DNA from: Mesorhizobium sp.
Lineage (GTDB): Bacteria > Pseudomonadota > Alphaproteobacteria > Rhizobiales > Rhizobiaceae
Length of the DNA: 64,000 nt
Assembly: GCA_004017275.1 (NCBI GenBank)
Contig: SAKE01000006.1
Location: 62,001-126,000 of the forward strand
Direction: 5' to 3'
The notes under the pieces are model-generated. The model made no database searches and was not told where the DNA came from. It worked only from the letters and a program-made list of their open reading frames with translations. Of this stretch, positions 1-8,914 are shown piece by piece. Each line of letters begins with the position of its first letter. The stretch's first letter is position 1. A program made the position numbers and the translations under genes.

Positions 1-218
1 GCTTCAGCTCTCTCGTAGAGCGACGCCATCGCCGCCTCGTCGGTGACGTCGGCGGCGATGGCGAAGATGCGGTCGTTTTCGCCGGCCACCTTGGCGAGCT
101 CCGCTTCGCGACGGCCGCAGATGGTGACGTCGATGCCGGCATCCGTCAGCGCCAGCGCGATGGCGCGTCCGACACCGGAGCCACCACCAGTGACCAGTGC
201 ATGCTTGCCGGCGATCAT
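1..218 (-). CDS. Short-chain dehydrogenase/reductase, N-terminal part
   Basis: Reading leftward from an ATG at 216-218, the first 72 codons are open to the window edge, so only the N-terminus is visible. It begins with a short beta strand followed by TGGGSGVGRAIA, the glycine-rich NAD(P)-binding motif of classical SDR enzymes, and later has an acidic AADVTD stretch typical of the strand-4 region. The catalytic Tyr-x-x-x-Lys lies outside the window, so family membership is firm but substrate is not. It is last in the visible leftward run behind the aryl-CoA monooxygenase, 169 bp away with a palindromic repeat between. An oxidoreductase step in the same aromatic pathway is likely but inferred. 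Confidence 0.85.
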   Translation of the reverse strand, partial: MIAGKHALVTGGGSGVGRAIALALTDAGIDVTICGRREAELAKVAGENDRIFAIAADVTDEAAMASLYERAE

Positions 219-232
219 GCGCGTATCCTCGA

Positions 233-371
233 AGGTCGGCGCTGCCCCTCACCCTTACCCTCTCCCCGTGAAGAACTGGGAGAGGGGGGCGCCAACGCTG
301 GTGCTTGACCCTTCTCCCCGTTCTTTACGGGGAGAAGGTGCCGGCAGGCGGATGAGGGGCAGCGCTGACCT
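233..371. repeat. Long imperfect inverted repeat (R1)
   Basis: The outer arms at 233-251 and 353-371 are complementary at 18 of 19 positions (GGTCnGCGCTGCCCCTCA type). The interior has further hairpins of the form CTTCTCCCCGT...ACGGGGAGAAG. It fills the gap between the aryl-CoA monooxygenase and the SDR. Such GC-rich mosaic palindromes are common between genes in Mesorhizobium. It is probably transcribed with the leftward operon and could form a stable RNA stem. No coding function is seen. Confidence 0.8.
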
Positions 372-387
372 GAAAAGCGAAAAACAC

Positions 388-2682
388 TCATACTTTCAGC
401 CCCGCTGCCGCGTCGCGCTCGGCCAGCCGATAGAGCTGGTCGCGTCCGGGCAAATAGGGATCCGGCCATCTGACGCCACGGTCGCCGAGCGTCACGCCGG
501 CATGCAGCGTCCAGTAGGGATCGGCGAGATGCGGTCGCGCCAGCGCAACAAGATCGGCGCGGCCGGCCATCAGGATCGAGTTGACATGGTCGGGCTCGTA
601 GATGTTGCCGACCGCCATCGTCGCCATGCCGACTTCGTTGCGGATGCGGTCGGAAAACGGCGTCTGGAACATGCGGCCGTAGACCGGCTTGGCCAGTGCC
701 GAAGTCTGGCCGGCCGAGACGTCGCAGATATCGACGCCGGCTTCGTGCAGCAACCGCGCGATCTCGACCGCGTCGGCCGGTGTGACACCTTCGATGCCGA
801 CCCAGTCATTGGCCGAAATGCGCATCGAGATCGGCTTTTCCGCCGGCCAGGCGGCGCGCACCGCGCGGAAGACTTCGAGGGGATAGCGCATGCGGTTTTC
901 CAGCGAACCGCCATATTCATCCGTGCGCCGATTGGTGACCGGCGTGATGAAGGACGACAGCAGGTAACCGTGCGCGGCGTGGATCTCGAGCATGTCGAAG
1001 CCGCAGCGATCGGCCATCTCGGTGGACGCGACGAATTCGTCGCGCACGCGGTCCATGTCGGCGCGGTCCATCGCCTTCGGCACCTGATTCTGCGGCGACC
1101 ACGCGACGGCCGAGGCTGCCATCACTGGCCAGTTGCCGGAGGCCAGCGGCACGTCGGTACCCTCCCAGCCGACCCGGGTCGAGCCCTTGGCGCCGGAATG
1201 ACCGATCTGGGCGCAGATCTTCGCCTCGGTCTCGGTGTGGACGAAATCGACCAGCCGCTTCCACGCCACCTCATGTTCTGGCGCGTAGAAACCCGGACAA
1301 CCGGGCGTGATCCGCCCTTCGGGACTGACGCAGGTCATCTCGATATAGAGGAGGCCGGCGCCGCCCTTGGCGCGCTCGGCGTAGTGGGTGAAATGCCAGT
1401 CGGTCGGGCAGCCGTCCACCGCCTTGTACTGCGCCATCGGCGAGACGACGACGCGGTTCTGCAGTTTCATGTCGCGCAGCTTGAACGGCGCGAACATCGG
1501 CGCACGGCGCAGGCTGTTGCCGCCGGCGCCCGCCTGGCGCTGGAACCATTCCTCCGCCCCGCCCAGCCATTCGGCATCGCGCAATCGCAAATTCTCGTGG
1601 CTGATGCGCTGTGAGCGGGTCAAAAGCGAATAGTTGAACTGCACCGGATCGAGGCCGAGATAGCGCTCGACCTCTTCGAACCATTCGAGCGAATTGCGCG
1701 CCGCCGATTGCAGCTTCAGCACCTCGGTGCGGCGGGCATCCTCATATCTACGGAAAGCGGCGTCGAGGTCCGGCTCGGTTTCGACATACTCGGCCAGCGC
1801 CACGGCGCTTTCCAATGCGAGTTTGGTGCCGGAGCCGATCGAGAAATGCGCCGATGCCGCCGCATCGCCCATCAGTGCCAGATTCTTGTAGGACCAGCGC
1901 TCGCACAGCACGCGCGGGAAATTGATCCAGGCCGAACCACGGATGTGATTGGCATTCGTCATCAGCGCGTAGCCGCCGAGATGTTTTTCGAAGATCCGCT
2001 CGCAGACGGCGATCGATTCCTGCTGCGACATCGCGCCGAAGCCGAAGGCAGCCCAGGTCTGTTCGCTGCACTCGACGATGAAGGTCGCGGTGTCGCTGTC
2101 GAACTGGTAGGCGTGCGCCCACACCCAGCCATGCTCGGTCTTCTCGAAGATGAAGGTGAAGGCGTCGTCGAACTTCTGCTTGGTGCCGAGCCAGACGAAC
2201 TTGCATTTGCGGGTGTCGATGTCGGGCTTGAAGATGTCGACGAACGTGTTGCGTGCCCTGGAGTTCAGGCCGTCGGCGGCGACGACTAGATCATGCGTCT
2301 CCATATAGGGCTTGGGATCGGCGATGTCGGTCTCGAACATCAGCTTGACGCCGAGTTCTCGGGCGCGGCGCTGCAACAGGACCAGCAGCCGCTTGCGGCC
2401 GATGCCGCAGAAACCGTGCCCGGTCGAGACGGTGCGCACACCGTCATGGATGACGGCGATATCGTCCCAGTAGGCAAAGTGCTTCTTGATCCAGACGGCG
2501 CTGACCGGGTCGTTTTTGGCGAGATTGTCGAGCGTCTCGGCCGACAGCACGACGCCCCAGCCGAACGTATCGTCGGCGCGGTTGCGCTCGAACACCGTCA
2601 CATCGTGCGCGGCGTCCCGAAGCTTCATCGAAATGGCAAAGTAGAGCCCGGCTGGTCCGCCGCCGAGAACCGCAACCTTCAT
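388..2682 (-). CDS. Bifunctional aryl-CoA monooxygenase/reductase (salicylyl-CoA 5-hydroxylase / 2-aminobenzoyl-CoA type)
   Basis: A 764-residue flavoprotein of two fused domains. Residues 1-390 are an FAD-dependent aromatic hydroxylase: GGGPAG at 8-13 binds the ADP part of FAD and the GD motif lies at 272-273. Residues 395-764 are an Old Yellow Enzyme (NADH:flavin oxidoreductase) barrel starting [17 protein letters not shown], with the hallmark [14 protein letters not shown] near 584-597. This order is that of 2-aminobenzoyl-CoA monooxygenase/reductase, which hydroxylates and then reduces the ring of anthraniloyl-CoA in aerobic CoA-dependent anthranilate breakdown; salicylyl-CoA 5-hydroxylase resembles the first half. 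Substrate is inferred from family only. No CoA ligase is visible and may lie beyond the left edge. The gene has its own AT-rich upstream region with a candidate operator. Confidence 0.88.
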   Translation of the reverse strand: MKVAVLGGGPAGLYFAISMKLRDAAHDVTVFERNRADDTFGWGVVLSAETLDNLAKNDPVSAVWIKKHFAYWDDIAVIHDGVRTVSTGHGFCGIGRKRLLVLLQRRARELGVKLMFETDIADPKPYMETHDLVVAADGLNSRARNTFVDIFKPDIDTRKCKFVWLGTKQKFDDAFTFIFEKTEHGWVWAHAYQFDSDTATFIVECSEQTWAAFGFGAMSQQESIAVCERIFEKHLGGYALMTNANHIRGSAWINFPRVLCERWSYKNLALMGDAAASAHFSIGSGTKLALESAVALAEYVETEPDLDAAFRRYEDARRTEVLKLQSAARNSLEWFEEVERYLGLDPVQFNYSLLTRSQRISHENLRLRDAEWLGGAEEWFQRQAGAGGNSLRRAPMFAPFKLRDMKLQNRVVVSPMAQYKAVDGCPTDWHFTHYAERAKGGAGLLYIEMTCVSPEGRITPGCPGFYAPEHEVAWKRLVDFVHTETEAKICAQIGHSGAKGSTRVGWEGTDVPLASGNWPVMAASAVAWSPQNQVPKAMDRADMDRVRDEFVASTEMADRCGFDMLEIHAAHGYLLSSFITPVTNRRTDEYGGSLENRMRYPLEVFRAVRAAWPAEKPISMRISANDWVGIEGVTPADAVEIARLLHEAGVDICDVSAGQTSALAKPVYGRMFQTPFSDRIRNEVGMATMAVGNIYEPDHVNSILMAGRADLVALARPHLADPYWTLHAGVTLGDRGVRWPDPYLPGRDQLYRLAERDAAAGLKV

Positions 2683-2735
2683 GTCTGCGATCTCCTCTTC
2701 GCTTGCTGGTTTCGAGTATCGCGCCGGAGGTAAAT

Positions 2736-2766
2736 TATTTCAAGCTTAAAGTTTCATATTGAAATG
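2736..2766. promoter_or_regulatory. Candidate operator: two adjacent AT-rich palindromes
   Basis: In the 141-bp gap upstream of the aryl-CoA monooxygenase, 2738-2751 reads TTTCAAGCTTAAAG, a near palindrome, followed at once by the perfect palindrome TTTCATATTGAAA at 2752-2764. The right half GCTTAAAG is identical to that of the site at 10507-10520 in the divergent control region. The site ends about 54 bp from the start codon, in an otherwise GC-rich neighbourhood. MarR-family dimers bind AT-rich palindromes of this size, and a marR gene is in the cluster, so it is a plausible target. This is inference. Confidence 0.5.
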
Positions 2767-2823
2767 ATTCAACGTCGCATTGGTGTGGCGGGCCCGCGGA
2801 ACACCCGCAAGCACACTTTCCCA

Positions 2824-3424
2824 TCACTTTTCCGGGTTCTTCGGGCTCCACAAAACGGTCTCGGCACCCTTCTCGTAGGCCATGCCCGAGGGATAGCTGA
2901 TCGCTTCCAGCTGCAGCCCCCATGGCGCCTGGAAGTAGAGGATGGTCTGGCCGGCGGCCGGCCCTTCCTTGACCGGCAATGGTTCCCATCCTTGTCTTGA
3001 CGCCCTTCGCGTCGAGATAGGCTTTGGCTGCGGCGACGTCATCGACGTAGAAGGCGATGTGGAAGCCGCCTATGTCGCTGTTGCGCGGCGTCAGATCCTT
3101 CTGGTCCGGTGCTGTGTATTTGAACAGTTCGATGTTCGATCCAGTGCCGCAACGGACCATGGTGATCTGCTCGATCACCGCCTTCGGGTCGACGCCCAGC
3201 ACATCCTGCATGAATGTGCCCTTGTCGTCGGCGAACGGACCGAACGACATCGCCTTCTTGCAGCCGACCACTTCGGTGAAGAAGTCGACCGCCTGCTTCA
3301 TGTCGGGAACCGTGATGCCGGTGTGATCATGCCCGCGCATGCCGGGGATCGAGCTAGCGGCGGCGATGCCGACGCTGCCGAGAATAGCGGCGGCGAGCGT
3401 TGCGTTTCGAAGTATCGTCTTCAT
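2824..3424 (-). pseudogene. Exported VOC-family (glyoxalase-like) protein, frameshifted
   Basis: From an ATG at 3422-3424 the frame encodes a signal peptide (MKTILRNATLAAAILGSVG) and a VOC domain with HDHTGITVPDMKQAVDFF and IGGFHIAFYVDDV. At about 2983-2986 the frame breaks. The expected continuation, EPLPVKEGPAAGQTILYFQ to SPKNPEK, lies in another reading frame and ends at 2824. The pieces join as ...RMG / EPLPV..., so one extra base or two missing bases in the GGGAACC stretch explains it. Without correction the first frame runs on to 2735 with an unrelated tail. Intact VOC proteins bind a divalent metal and act as dioxygenases, isomerases or lyases. It lies between the ABC ATPases and the monooxygenase. 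A true mutation or a sequence error are both possible. Confidence 0.75.
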
Positions 3425-3500
3425 GTCAGTCCTCTCCATTGGCGGGACTAAGTCGTTGCGGTCGCACGTCCGACCCCCGCTTTTCGGCGTGCGTGTGCAG

Positions 3501-4337
3501 TCATGTCGGGACCTTTGCGGCGGCAGGGATGTCCAGCCAGCCCGCATCGATCTCGGGCAGCGGAATGGCTGCGATGAGGTCGCGCGTGTAGCTCTGCTGC
3601 GGCTTGTCGAACAAGGCGTCGGTGGCGCTGGCCTCGACGATCACGCCTTCGCGCATGACGATCACTTGCCGGCACAGCCGCCGGATGACCGACAGATCGT
3701 GGCTGATGAAGGCCACGGTCAGGCCCATCTCGTCCGCCAGTCTCTCCAGCAGGGTCAGGATCTGCGCCTGCGTCGAGACGTCGAGGCCGGAGACGATCTC
3801 GTCGGCCAGCACGAATTTCGGCGACAGCGCCAGCGCACGCGCAATGCCGACGCGCTGGCGCTGGCCGCCCGACAGTTCGTGGCGGTAGCGGCTGGCAAAG
3901 CTCTGCGGCAGGCCGACGCGCTGCAAGGCCTCAGCGACGCGCGACTTCAGATTGTCACCAAGCCCATTCTGCTTGAGCGGCGCGGCGATGATGCTGGCAA
4001 TGGTCCGGCGCGGGTTGAGCGACGACATCGGATCCTGGAAAATCATCTGCAGATGGCGGCGCAGCGGCCTGAGCTCCGCTTCCGGCAGATGGGTGATATC
4101 CAGGCCATCGAAGCTGATGCTGCCGGCGCTGGGCTCCAGCAGCCGCACCAAAGCGCGGCCGAGTGTCGATTTGCCCGATCCGGATTCGCCGACGATGCCG
4201 GTCACCGAGCCCCTGGGCAGGTCGAAATCCAAACCTTTCAAAATCTCGACCAATGGCGCGCGGCCGATCAGCGGTTTGCGCGTCATGTCGGGCAGCGCGA
4301 CCTTCAGCCCGCGCACGGAAAATAGCGGCTCAACCAT
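3501..4337 (-). CDS. Peptide-type ABC transporter ATP-binding protein (DppF/OppF-like)
   Basis: 278 residues from ATG 4337. Walker [11 protein letters not shown]-loop FQDPMSSLNPRR, signature [14 protein letters not shown], a Walker B-like strand ending LADEI and the switch ISHDLSVIRR are visible, followed by the C-terminal tail usual for oligopeptide-importer ATPases (DKPQQSYTRDLIAAIPLPE). The residues after the Walker B Asp-Glu read IVSGLD where most relatives have PTSALD or PVSALD; the D-loop Asp is kept. It is the last gene of a five-gene importer and overlaps the upstream ATPase by 8 bp. The two ATPases are expected to form a heterodimer on the cytoplasmic face. The cargo is unknown; the context suggests an aromatic amide, peptide or related compound. 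Confidence 0.93.
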   Translation of the reverse strand: MVEPLFSVRGLKVALPDMTRKPLIGRAPLVEILKGLDFDLPRGSVTGIVGESGSGKSTLGRALVRLLEPSAGSISFDGLDITHLPEAELRPLRRHLQMIFQDPMSSLNPRRTIASIIAAPLKQNGLGDNLKSRVAEALQRVGLPQSFASRYRHELSGGQRQRVGIARALALSPKFVLADEIVSGLDVSTQAQILTLLERLADEMGLTVAFISHDLSVIRRLCRQVIVMREGVIVEASATDALFDKPQQSYTRDLIAAIPLPEIDAGWLDIPAAAKVPT

Positions 4338-5208
4338 GCGGGCGCCTCCAGGCCTGGTCGGCAGCAGTGATCTCTGCGGCAAGCCCGGCCAGCACCGCAT
4401 CGTCGACCGGTTTCAGCGAGGCGAAGGGATCGGTGTAGCGCGGCGTGGCGGCCATCAGCGCCCGTGTGTAGGGGTGCTGCGGGGCGGCGAAGAGAGCAGC
4501 CGTCTCGGCCTCCTCGACCACCTTGCCGGCATAGAGCACCGAGACCTTCTGGCTGATCTTGGCGACGACGCCGAGATCATGGGTGACGAACAGGATCGCC
4601 GTGCCGTGCTCGCGCTGTAATTGCGCGATCAGCCGCAGGATCTGTTTCTGCACGGTGACGTCGAGCGCCGTGGTCGGTTCGTCGGCGACGATCAGCCGGG
4701 GCTCGGCAGCGAAGGCGGCAGCAATCAGCACGCGCTGGCGCATGCCGCCGGACAGTTCGTGCGGATAGCTTTTCAGCACACGGTCGGGGTCGCGGATCTG
4801 CACCTCGCCGAGCAATTGCCGGATGCGGGTATCGGCCCTCTCGCCGCTCCAGCCGAGGATGCGCACCAGCCGGTCGGTCATCTGCGAGCCGATGCGGCGC
4901 GACGGATTGAGCGCGGTCAACGGATCCTGCGGGATCAGTGCGGTGCGCGCGCCGATCAGCGTGCGCCGTGCCTTCGGCTGCAATTTGCCGAGGTCTTCGC
5001 CTTCGAGCCGCATGTCGCCTTCGACAATGCGCACGCTCGACGGCAGCACGCCGAGCACCGCCTTGCCGATCATCGTTTTGCCGGCGCCGCTTTCGCCGAC
5101 CAGAGCGCGGACCTCGCCGGGCTGGACGGCAAGCGACACCGATCGCAGCACGCGCTGGCCGTTTGGCAGCACGGCGCTCAGATCCCTGATGTCGAGGCAG
5201 GCGCTCAT
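4330..5208 (-). CDS. Peptide-type ABC transporter ATP-binding protein (DppD/OppD-like)
   Basis: 292 residues from ATG 5208, overlapping the preceding permease by 4 bp. Walker A is GESGAGKTM, the signature LSGGMRQRV and Walker [11 protein letters not shown], with switch [10 protein letters not shown]. The C-terminal [14 protein letters not shown] segment is the oligopeptide/dipeptide ATPase tail. An in-frame upstream extension covering the permease region exists but is out of frame with the permease and is non-coding. It partners with the ATPase just downstream and powers the importer whose permeases and binding protein lie at 5205-8802. Confidence 0.93.
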   Translation of the reverse strand: MSACLDIRDLSAVLPNGQRVLRSVSLAVQPGEVRALVGESGAGKTMIGKAVLGVLPSSVRIVEGDMRLEGEDLGKLQPKARRTLIGARTALIPQDPLTALNPSRRIGSQMTDRLVRILGWSGERADTRIRQLLGEVQIRDPDRVLKSYPHELSGGMRQRVLIAAAFAAEPRLIVADEPTTALDVTVQKQILRLIAQLQREHGTAILFVTHDLGVVAKISQKVSVLYAGKVVEEAETAALFAAPQHPYTRALMAATPRYTDPFASLKPVDDAVLAGLAAEITAADQAWRRPHG

Positions 5209-6053
5209 CGCAGCACCGGATCGAAACGCGTCTTCAGCGCTTCGCCGAACTGGCTGAACGACAGTACGGTCAGGATCAGCGTGATCAGCGGAAACACCAG
5301 CACCCACCAGGCCTGGTGGATCGACAGCCGGCCCTCGGCGATGATGCCGCCCCAGGTCGGATCGTCGGTCGAGATCGACAGATTGACGAAGGACAGGATC
5401 GCCTCGACGATGACGGCGATGCCCATTTCCAGGGACAGCAGCGCCACGATCGACGGCACGACATTGGTCAGCACTTCGCGCAGCATGATGCCGATGCGGC
5501 CATAGCCGGCGATGCGGGCATTCTCGACATAATCCATACGCGACTGGCCCATGGTCTCGGCACGGATCACCCGGCAAAAGCGTGTCCAGTCGATGATGGC
5601 GATTGCGAGGATAACGGAGCTCAAGCCCGTGCCCAGCACCGCCACCAACAGGATGGCGAACAACACCGGCGGAAACGCCATCCAGACATCGACGATGCGC
5701 GAGATGATGCGGTCGGCCCAGCCACCGAAATAGCCTGATATCAGGCCCAGCGTCGAGCCGACCAGGCAGGCGGCGATCGCCGCGGCGAAGGCGACGATGA
5801 AGGCGATGCGGCCGCCGAAAATCAACCGCGACAGGAGATCGCGGCCAAGGCTGTCGGTGCCGAGCCAATAGCCGGGCTCGGCACCATCGAGCCAGAATGG
5901 CGGCAGCCGCTCCAGCATCAGATCCTGCGCCAGTGGATCCTGCGGCGCGACCAGCGGTGCGAAGATCGCGGCCAGAAGCGCCAGCAGCAGCCAGCCGCCG
6001 GCCAGCCACAAGCGTGGCGACACACCTCGCCTTCGTGCGCGGCCCTCATCCAT
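5205..6053 (-). CDS. Peptide-type ABC transporter permease (DppC-like)
   Basis: 282 residues with an N-terminal membrane span (LWLAGGWLLLALLAAIFAPL), then the DppC-type extracytoplasmic loop ending GTDSLGRDLLSRLIFGGR and a BPD-transporter domain with five more hydrophobic segments. The EAA-like cytoplasmic loop is near GYGRIGIMLREVL. An earlier in-frame start at 6080 exists, but ATG 6053 gives the same 8-bp overlap with the upstream gene as the two ATPases have with each other and starts with a charged segment before the first span. It forms the channel with the partner permease. Confidence 0.93.
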   Translation of the reverse strand: MDEGRARRRGVSPRLWLAGGWLLLALLAAIFAPLVAPQDPLAQDLMLERLPPFWLDGAEPGYWLGTDSLGRDLLSRLIFGGRIAFIVAFAAAIAACLVGSTLGLISGYFGGWADRIISRIVDVWMAFPPVLFAILLVAVLGTGLSSVILAIAIIDWTRFCRVIRAETMGQSRMDYVENARIAGYGRIGIMLREVLTNVVPSIVALLSLEMGIAVIVEAILSFVNLSISTDDPTWGGIIAEGRLSIHQAWWVLVFPLITLILTVLSFSQFGEALKTRFDPVLR

Positions 6054-7053
6054 GGCGCAGCCTCGGATTGAGCAGCGCATACATCATGTCGACGCTGAGG
6101 TTGATCAGCACGAACAGCAGCGCGAAGACCAGTACGATGCCCTGGATCAGCGGCAGGTCGCGATTGATGACGGCATCGATCGCCATGTTGCCGAGACCTT
6201 CATAGGAAAACAGTCGCTCGACGATGACGGTGCCGCCGATGAGGAAGGTGAATTGCACGCCGACCAGGGTGAGCGTCGGCAAAGCGGCGTTCTTCAACGC
6301 CTCGCGCAGGATGACCTGCGTTTCCGAAAAGCCCTTCACCCGCGCCAGCACGACATAGTCGAGGTCGAGCACTTCCTTCAGCGACTGTTTCAAAAGCTGC
6401 GAGATGATCGCCGCCAGCGGCAGCGCCAGCGCCACGGCCGGCATCAGCATGTGCTTCAGCAGATCCCAGGTCAGGTCGAGACGCAGGCGAAGCAAGCTCT
6501 CGAAGAGATAGAACTGGGTGACGAAGGGCAGGTCGAGCTGCGGTGATACCCGGCCGGAAATGTCGAAGATCGGCACCAGCACGCCGAACAGAAGGATCAG
6601 CACCAGGCCCCACAGGAAATCGGGAATGGAAAGCGCCGCGCCGCTGGCGATGTCGATGCCGGCCTCGACCGCCGTGCCGCGTTCGCGCGCGCCGATGACC
6701 GCCGTGGTGCCGCCGAGCGTCACCGCCATCACAAGCGCGACGATGGCGAGTTCCAGCGTCGCCGGCAGCCGGCTGAAGACGAGTCCTAGCACATCCTGCC
6801 GCAGCGAAATCGAGCTGCCGAAATCGCCCCTGGCCACGCCGGACAGCCAGATGAAGAACTGCTGCACGATGGTCTTGTCGAGCCCGTAGAGCGCGCGCAG
6901 CCGGGCGATGTCGGCATCCGTCGCGCCGGGCGGCAGCATCATGGCGATCGGATCGCCGGGCGCCACGCGGATCACGACAAAGACGACGACGGCCACGCCG
7001 AACAGCGTGGTCAGCATCGTCAGAAGACGGATCAGGAATCGTTGCAGGAGCAT
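6046..7053 (-). CDS. Peptide-type ABC transporter permease (DppB-like)
   Basis: 335 residues. The N-terminus MLLQRFLIRLLTMLTTLFGV and the VIRVAPGDPI sequence are typical of DppB/OppB permeases; six hydrophobic segments follow, with the cytoplasmic EAA-type loop around VLARVKGFSETQVILREAL and ending MMYALLNPRLRHG. It overlaps the next permease by 8 bp. A 219-bp gap with a large palindromic repeat separates it from the upstream binding-protein gene. That gap may lower expression of the membrane parts relative to the binding protein. Confidence 0.94.
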   Translation of the reverse strand: MLLQRFLIRLLTMLTTLFGVAVVVFVVIRVAPGDPIAMMLPPGATDADIARLRALYGLDKTIVQQFFIWLSGVARGDFGSSISLRQDVLGLVFSRLPATLELAIVALVMAVTLGGTTAVIGARERGTAVEAGIDIASGAALSIPDFLWGLVLILLFGVLVPIFDISGRVSPQLDLPFVTQFYLFESLLRLRLDLTWDLLKHMLMPAVALALPLAAIISQLLKQSLKEVLDLDYVVLARVKGFSETQVILREALKNAALPTLTLVGVQFTFLIGGTVIVERLFSYEGLGNMAIDAVINRDLPLIQGIVLVFALLFVLINLSVDMMYALLNPRLRHG

Positions 7054-7097
7054 GCCGGCGTAAGCCTAGTGCGTGTAAGCGACTGATTGAGCGAAAA

Positions 7098-7216
7098 CCC
7101 CCTCATCGGCCGCTTCGCGGCCACCTTCTCCCCGAGGGGAGAAGAGGTCGCCGGCGGCTGAGCCGGTCTCTTCTCCCCAGCGGGGAGAAGGTGGCCCGAA
7201 GGGCCGGATGAGGGGG
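7098..7216. repeat. Long imperfect inverted repeat (R2)
   Basis: Outer arms CCCCCTCATCGGCC (from 7098) and the matching GGCCGGATGAGGGGG (to 7216) enclose a second stem pair built from CACCTTCTCCCC...GGGGAGAAGGTG. It lies in the 219-bp gap between the substrate-binding-protein gene and the first permease gene. As RNA it would fold into a very strong stem at the 3' side of the binding-protein message. It has no convincing T-tract, so processing or stabilisation of the upstream RNA is more likely than simple termination; that is inference. Confidence 0.82.
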
Positions 7217-7272
7217 CCTGCGTCGTTAAAGAAGATACGCCGTCTCGCGACAGCGCGCCTTCCCCATATTGG

Positions 7273-8802
7273 TCAGGCCGGAGTCATCAGGGCCGGCAGC
7301 AGCGCGCCGGACACATGCTGCACCACGTTGACGCCCTTGGCATGCACGATCGGCTGCGCATACTGGATCAGCGGCAGCACATAGGCCTGCTCGGCGATGT
7401 ATTTGTCGACGGCTTTCCAGCCGGCAATGCGCTTGGCTTCGTCCTTCTCACCCCACAGCGGGTTGATCATGTCGATCAGGTCTTGGCTGTCCCACACCGA
7501 ATGCGGGCTCGGGCCGTACATGGCAAAGCCTGTCGAGGTGGTCGGGTCGCCGATGGCGTTGCCCCAATTGTAGAAGGCCGCCGGCGCCAGCTTGTCGGCG
7601 GCGCGCAGTTCATAGTGCTTGGCGATCTCGTAGACCTCGATCGTCGCCTCGATGCCGACTTTGCGCCACATGCCGACGATCGCCTGGATCATCTCGTAGT
7701 CCTTGGGCTTGAAGCCCTTGGTTGTCTGGATGGTGAACTTGACCGGCTTTTCCGGCGAATAGCCCGAGGCAGCCAGCAATTCCTTGGCCTTTTCCGGATT
7801 GTGCTCGACCTTGATCGACGCATCATAGGCCGTGTATTCCGGCGTTTCCAGCGTGTCGATCGGCTGGCCGTAGCCGCGAAGCAGGCGGTCAACCAGCAGC
7901 TTTTTGTCGATCGACATGACGGCTGCCTGGCGGACGTTCTTGTCCAGCATCGCCTCGATGTCGTTGAAGAAGATCATGCCGATGTCGGAGACGTTCTTGC
8001 ACGAGCCGGCCAGCCCGTCCTTGGCGATCAGCCGGTCATACTCCTCGTAGGGGATTTCCAGCGTCACTTGCGAGGAGCCGGACTCGATCTCGGCGACGCG
8101 GCTTGCCGCATCGGCGACGAACTTGATCGTCACATTCTCGAAGGCCGGCTTGCCGCCCCAGTAGTTCGGGTTGGCCTTGAGCCGCAGGAAGGCGTTGCGC
8201 TCGAATTTTTCGACCATGTAGGGGCCGGTGCCGATCGGCGCCTTCTCGAAACCTTCGGCGCCGACCTTCTCATAATAGGCCTTCGGCATGATGTAGCCGG
8301 TCAGGAACGACATCCATTTGAAATACACCGGGTCGAACTGCACCACGTCGCCGGTGATCTTGTTGCCGTCGATCTTGAAGTTGTTGACGTTCTTCCAGAC
8401 GAACTGGATCGGGTTGCCGGTCTTTTCGTCACCCGCCCGCTGCAGCGACCAGACCACGTCCTCGGCCGTGAACGGCGAGCCGTCGTGCCAGGTCACGCCC
8501 TCGCGCACCGTCATCATGATCTTGGTGCGGTCGTCGTTCCAGCCCCATTCGGTGAGCAGGCCCGGCGCGAAGGACAGGTCTGGCTTTTGCGGGATGAACG
8601 GGTCGAACACCGATTGGTAGAGACCCTGGATCGTCGGGTTGACGGCCGAAGGGCCGGTGGTCGGATCCCAGGATGGCAGGTTGACATTGTAGGCGATGGT
8701 CAGTTCGCCGGCGGCCGCCTTGGCGATCTGCGGCAGGCCGACGGCGGCCACCCCGAGTGCCGCGGCGCTGTATCCCAGCAATTCACGTCTGTTGATTGTC
8801 AT
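7273..8802 (-). CDS. Peptide-type ABC transporter substrate-binding protein (SBP_bac_5 family)
   Basis: 509 residues. The N-terminus MTINRRELLGYSAAALGV has a twin-arginine-like motif followed by a hydrophobic stretch and an AKAAAG cleavage region, so Tat-type export is possible. The mature part shows family-5 solute-binding features: GWNDDRTKIMMTVREGVTWH, DGSPFTAEDVVWSLQR and GTGPYMVEKFERN. It is the first gene of the importer. It lies 112 bp downstream of the flavoprotein gene on the same strand and may share its promoter. Ligand unknown; family members bind peptides, but also opines, glutathione and other amides. Confidence 0.93.
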   Translation of the reverse strand: MTINRRELLGYSAAALGVAAVGLPQIAKAAAGELTIAYNVNLPSWDPTTGPSAVNPTIQGLYQSVFDPFIPQKPDLSFAPGLLTEWGWNDDRTKIMMTVREGVTWHDGSPFTAEDVVWSLQRAGDEKTGNPIQFVWKNVNNFKIDGNKITGDVVQFDPVYFKWMSFLTGYIMPKAYYEKVGAEGFEKAPIGTGPYMVEKFERNAFLRLKANPNYWGGKPAFENVTIKFVADAASRVAEIESGSSQVTLEIPYEEYDRLIAKDGLAGSCKNVSDIGMIFFNDIEAMLDKNVRQAAVMSIDKKLLVDRLLRGYGQPIDTLETPEYTAYDASIKVEHNPEKAKELLAASGYSPEKPVKFTIQTTKGFKPKDYEMIQAIVGMWRKVGIEATIEVYEIAKHYELRAADKLAPAAFYNWGNAIGDPTTSTGFAMYGPSPHSVWDSQDLIDMINPLWGEKDEAKRIAGWKAVDKYIAEQAYVLPLIQYAQPIVHAKGVNVVQHVSGALLPALMTPA

Positions 8803-8914
8803 GGTCGTTCCCCTTGTTGGTTTTGTTTCTGCGCGCGGCGTCTTCAGTTCATTGGTTCAGGCTCTTTGGGCAGCAGCGCCTTGCCCTTCGTCGCCTCAAG
8901 GAAATCTTCGGCTC

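Noticed and set aside
4330..6009. Apparent fusion of a 270-residue leader to an ABC ATPase
   Set aside because: The leader is the permease region read out of frame. The ATPase start at 5208 overlaps the permease stop, as its neighbours do.
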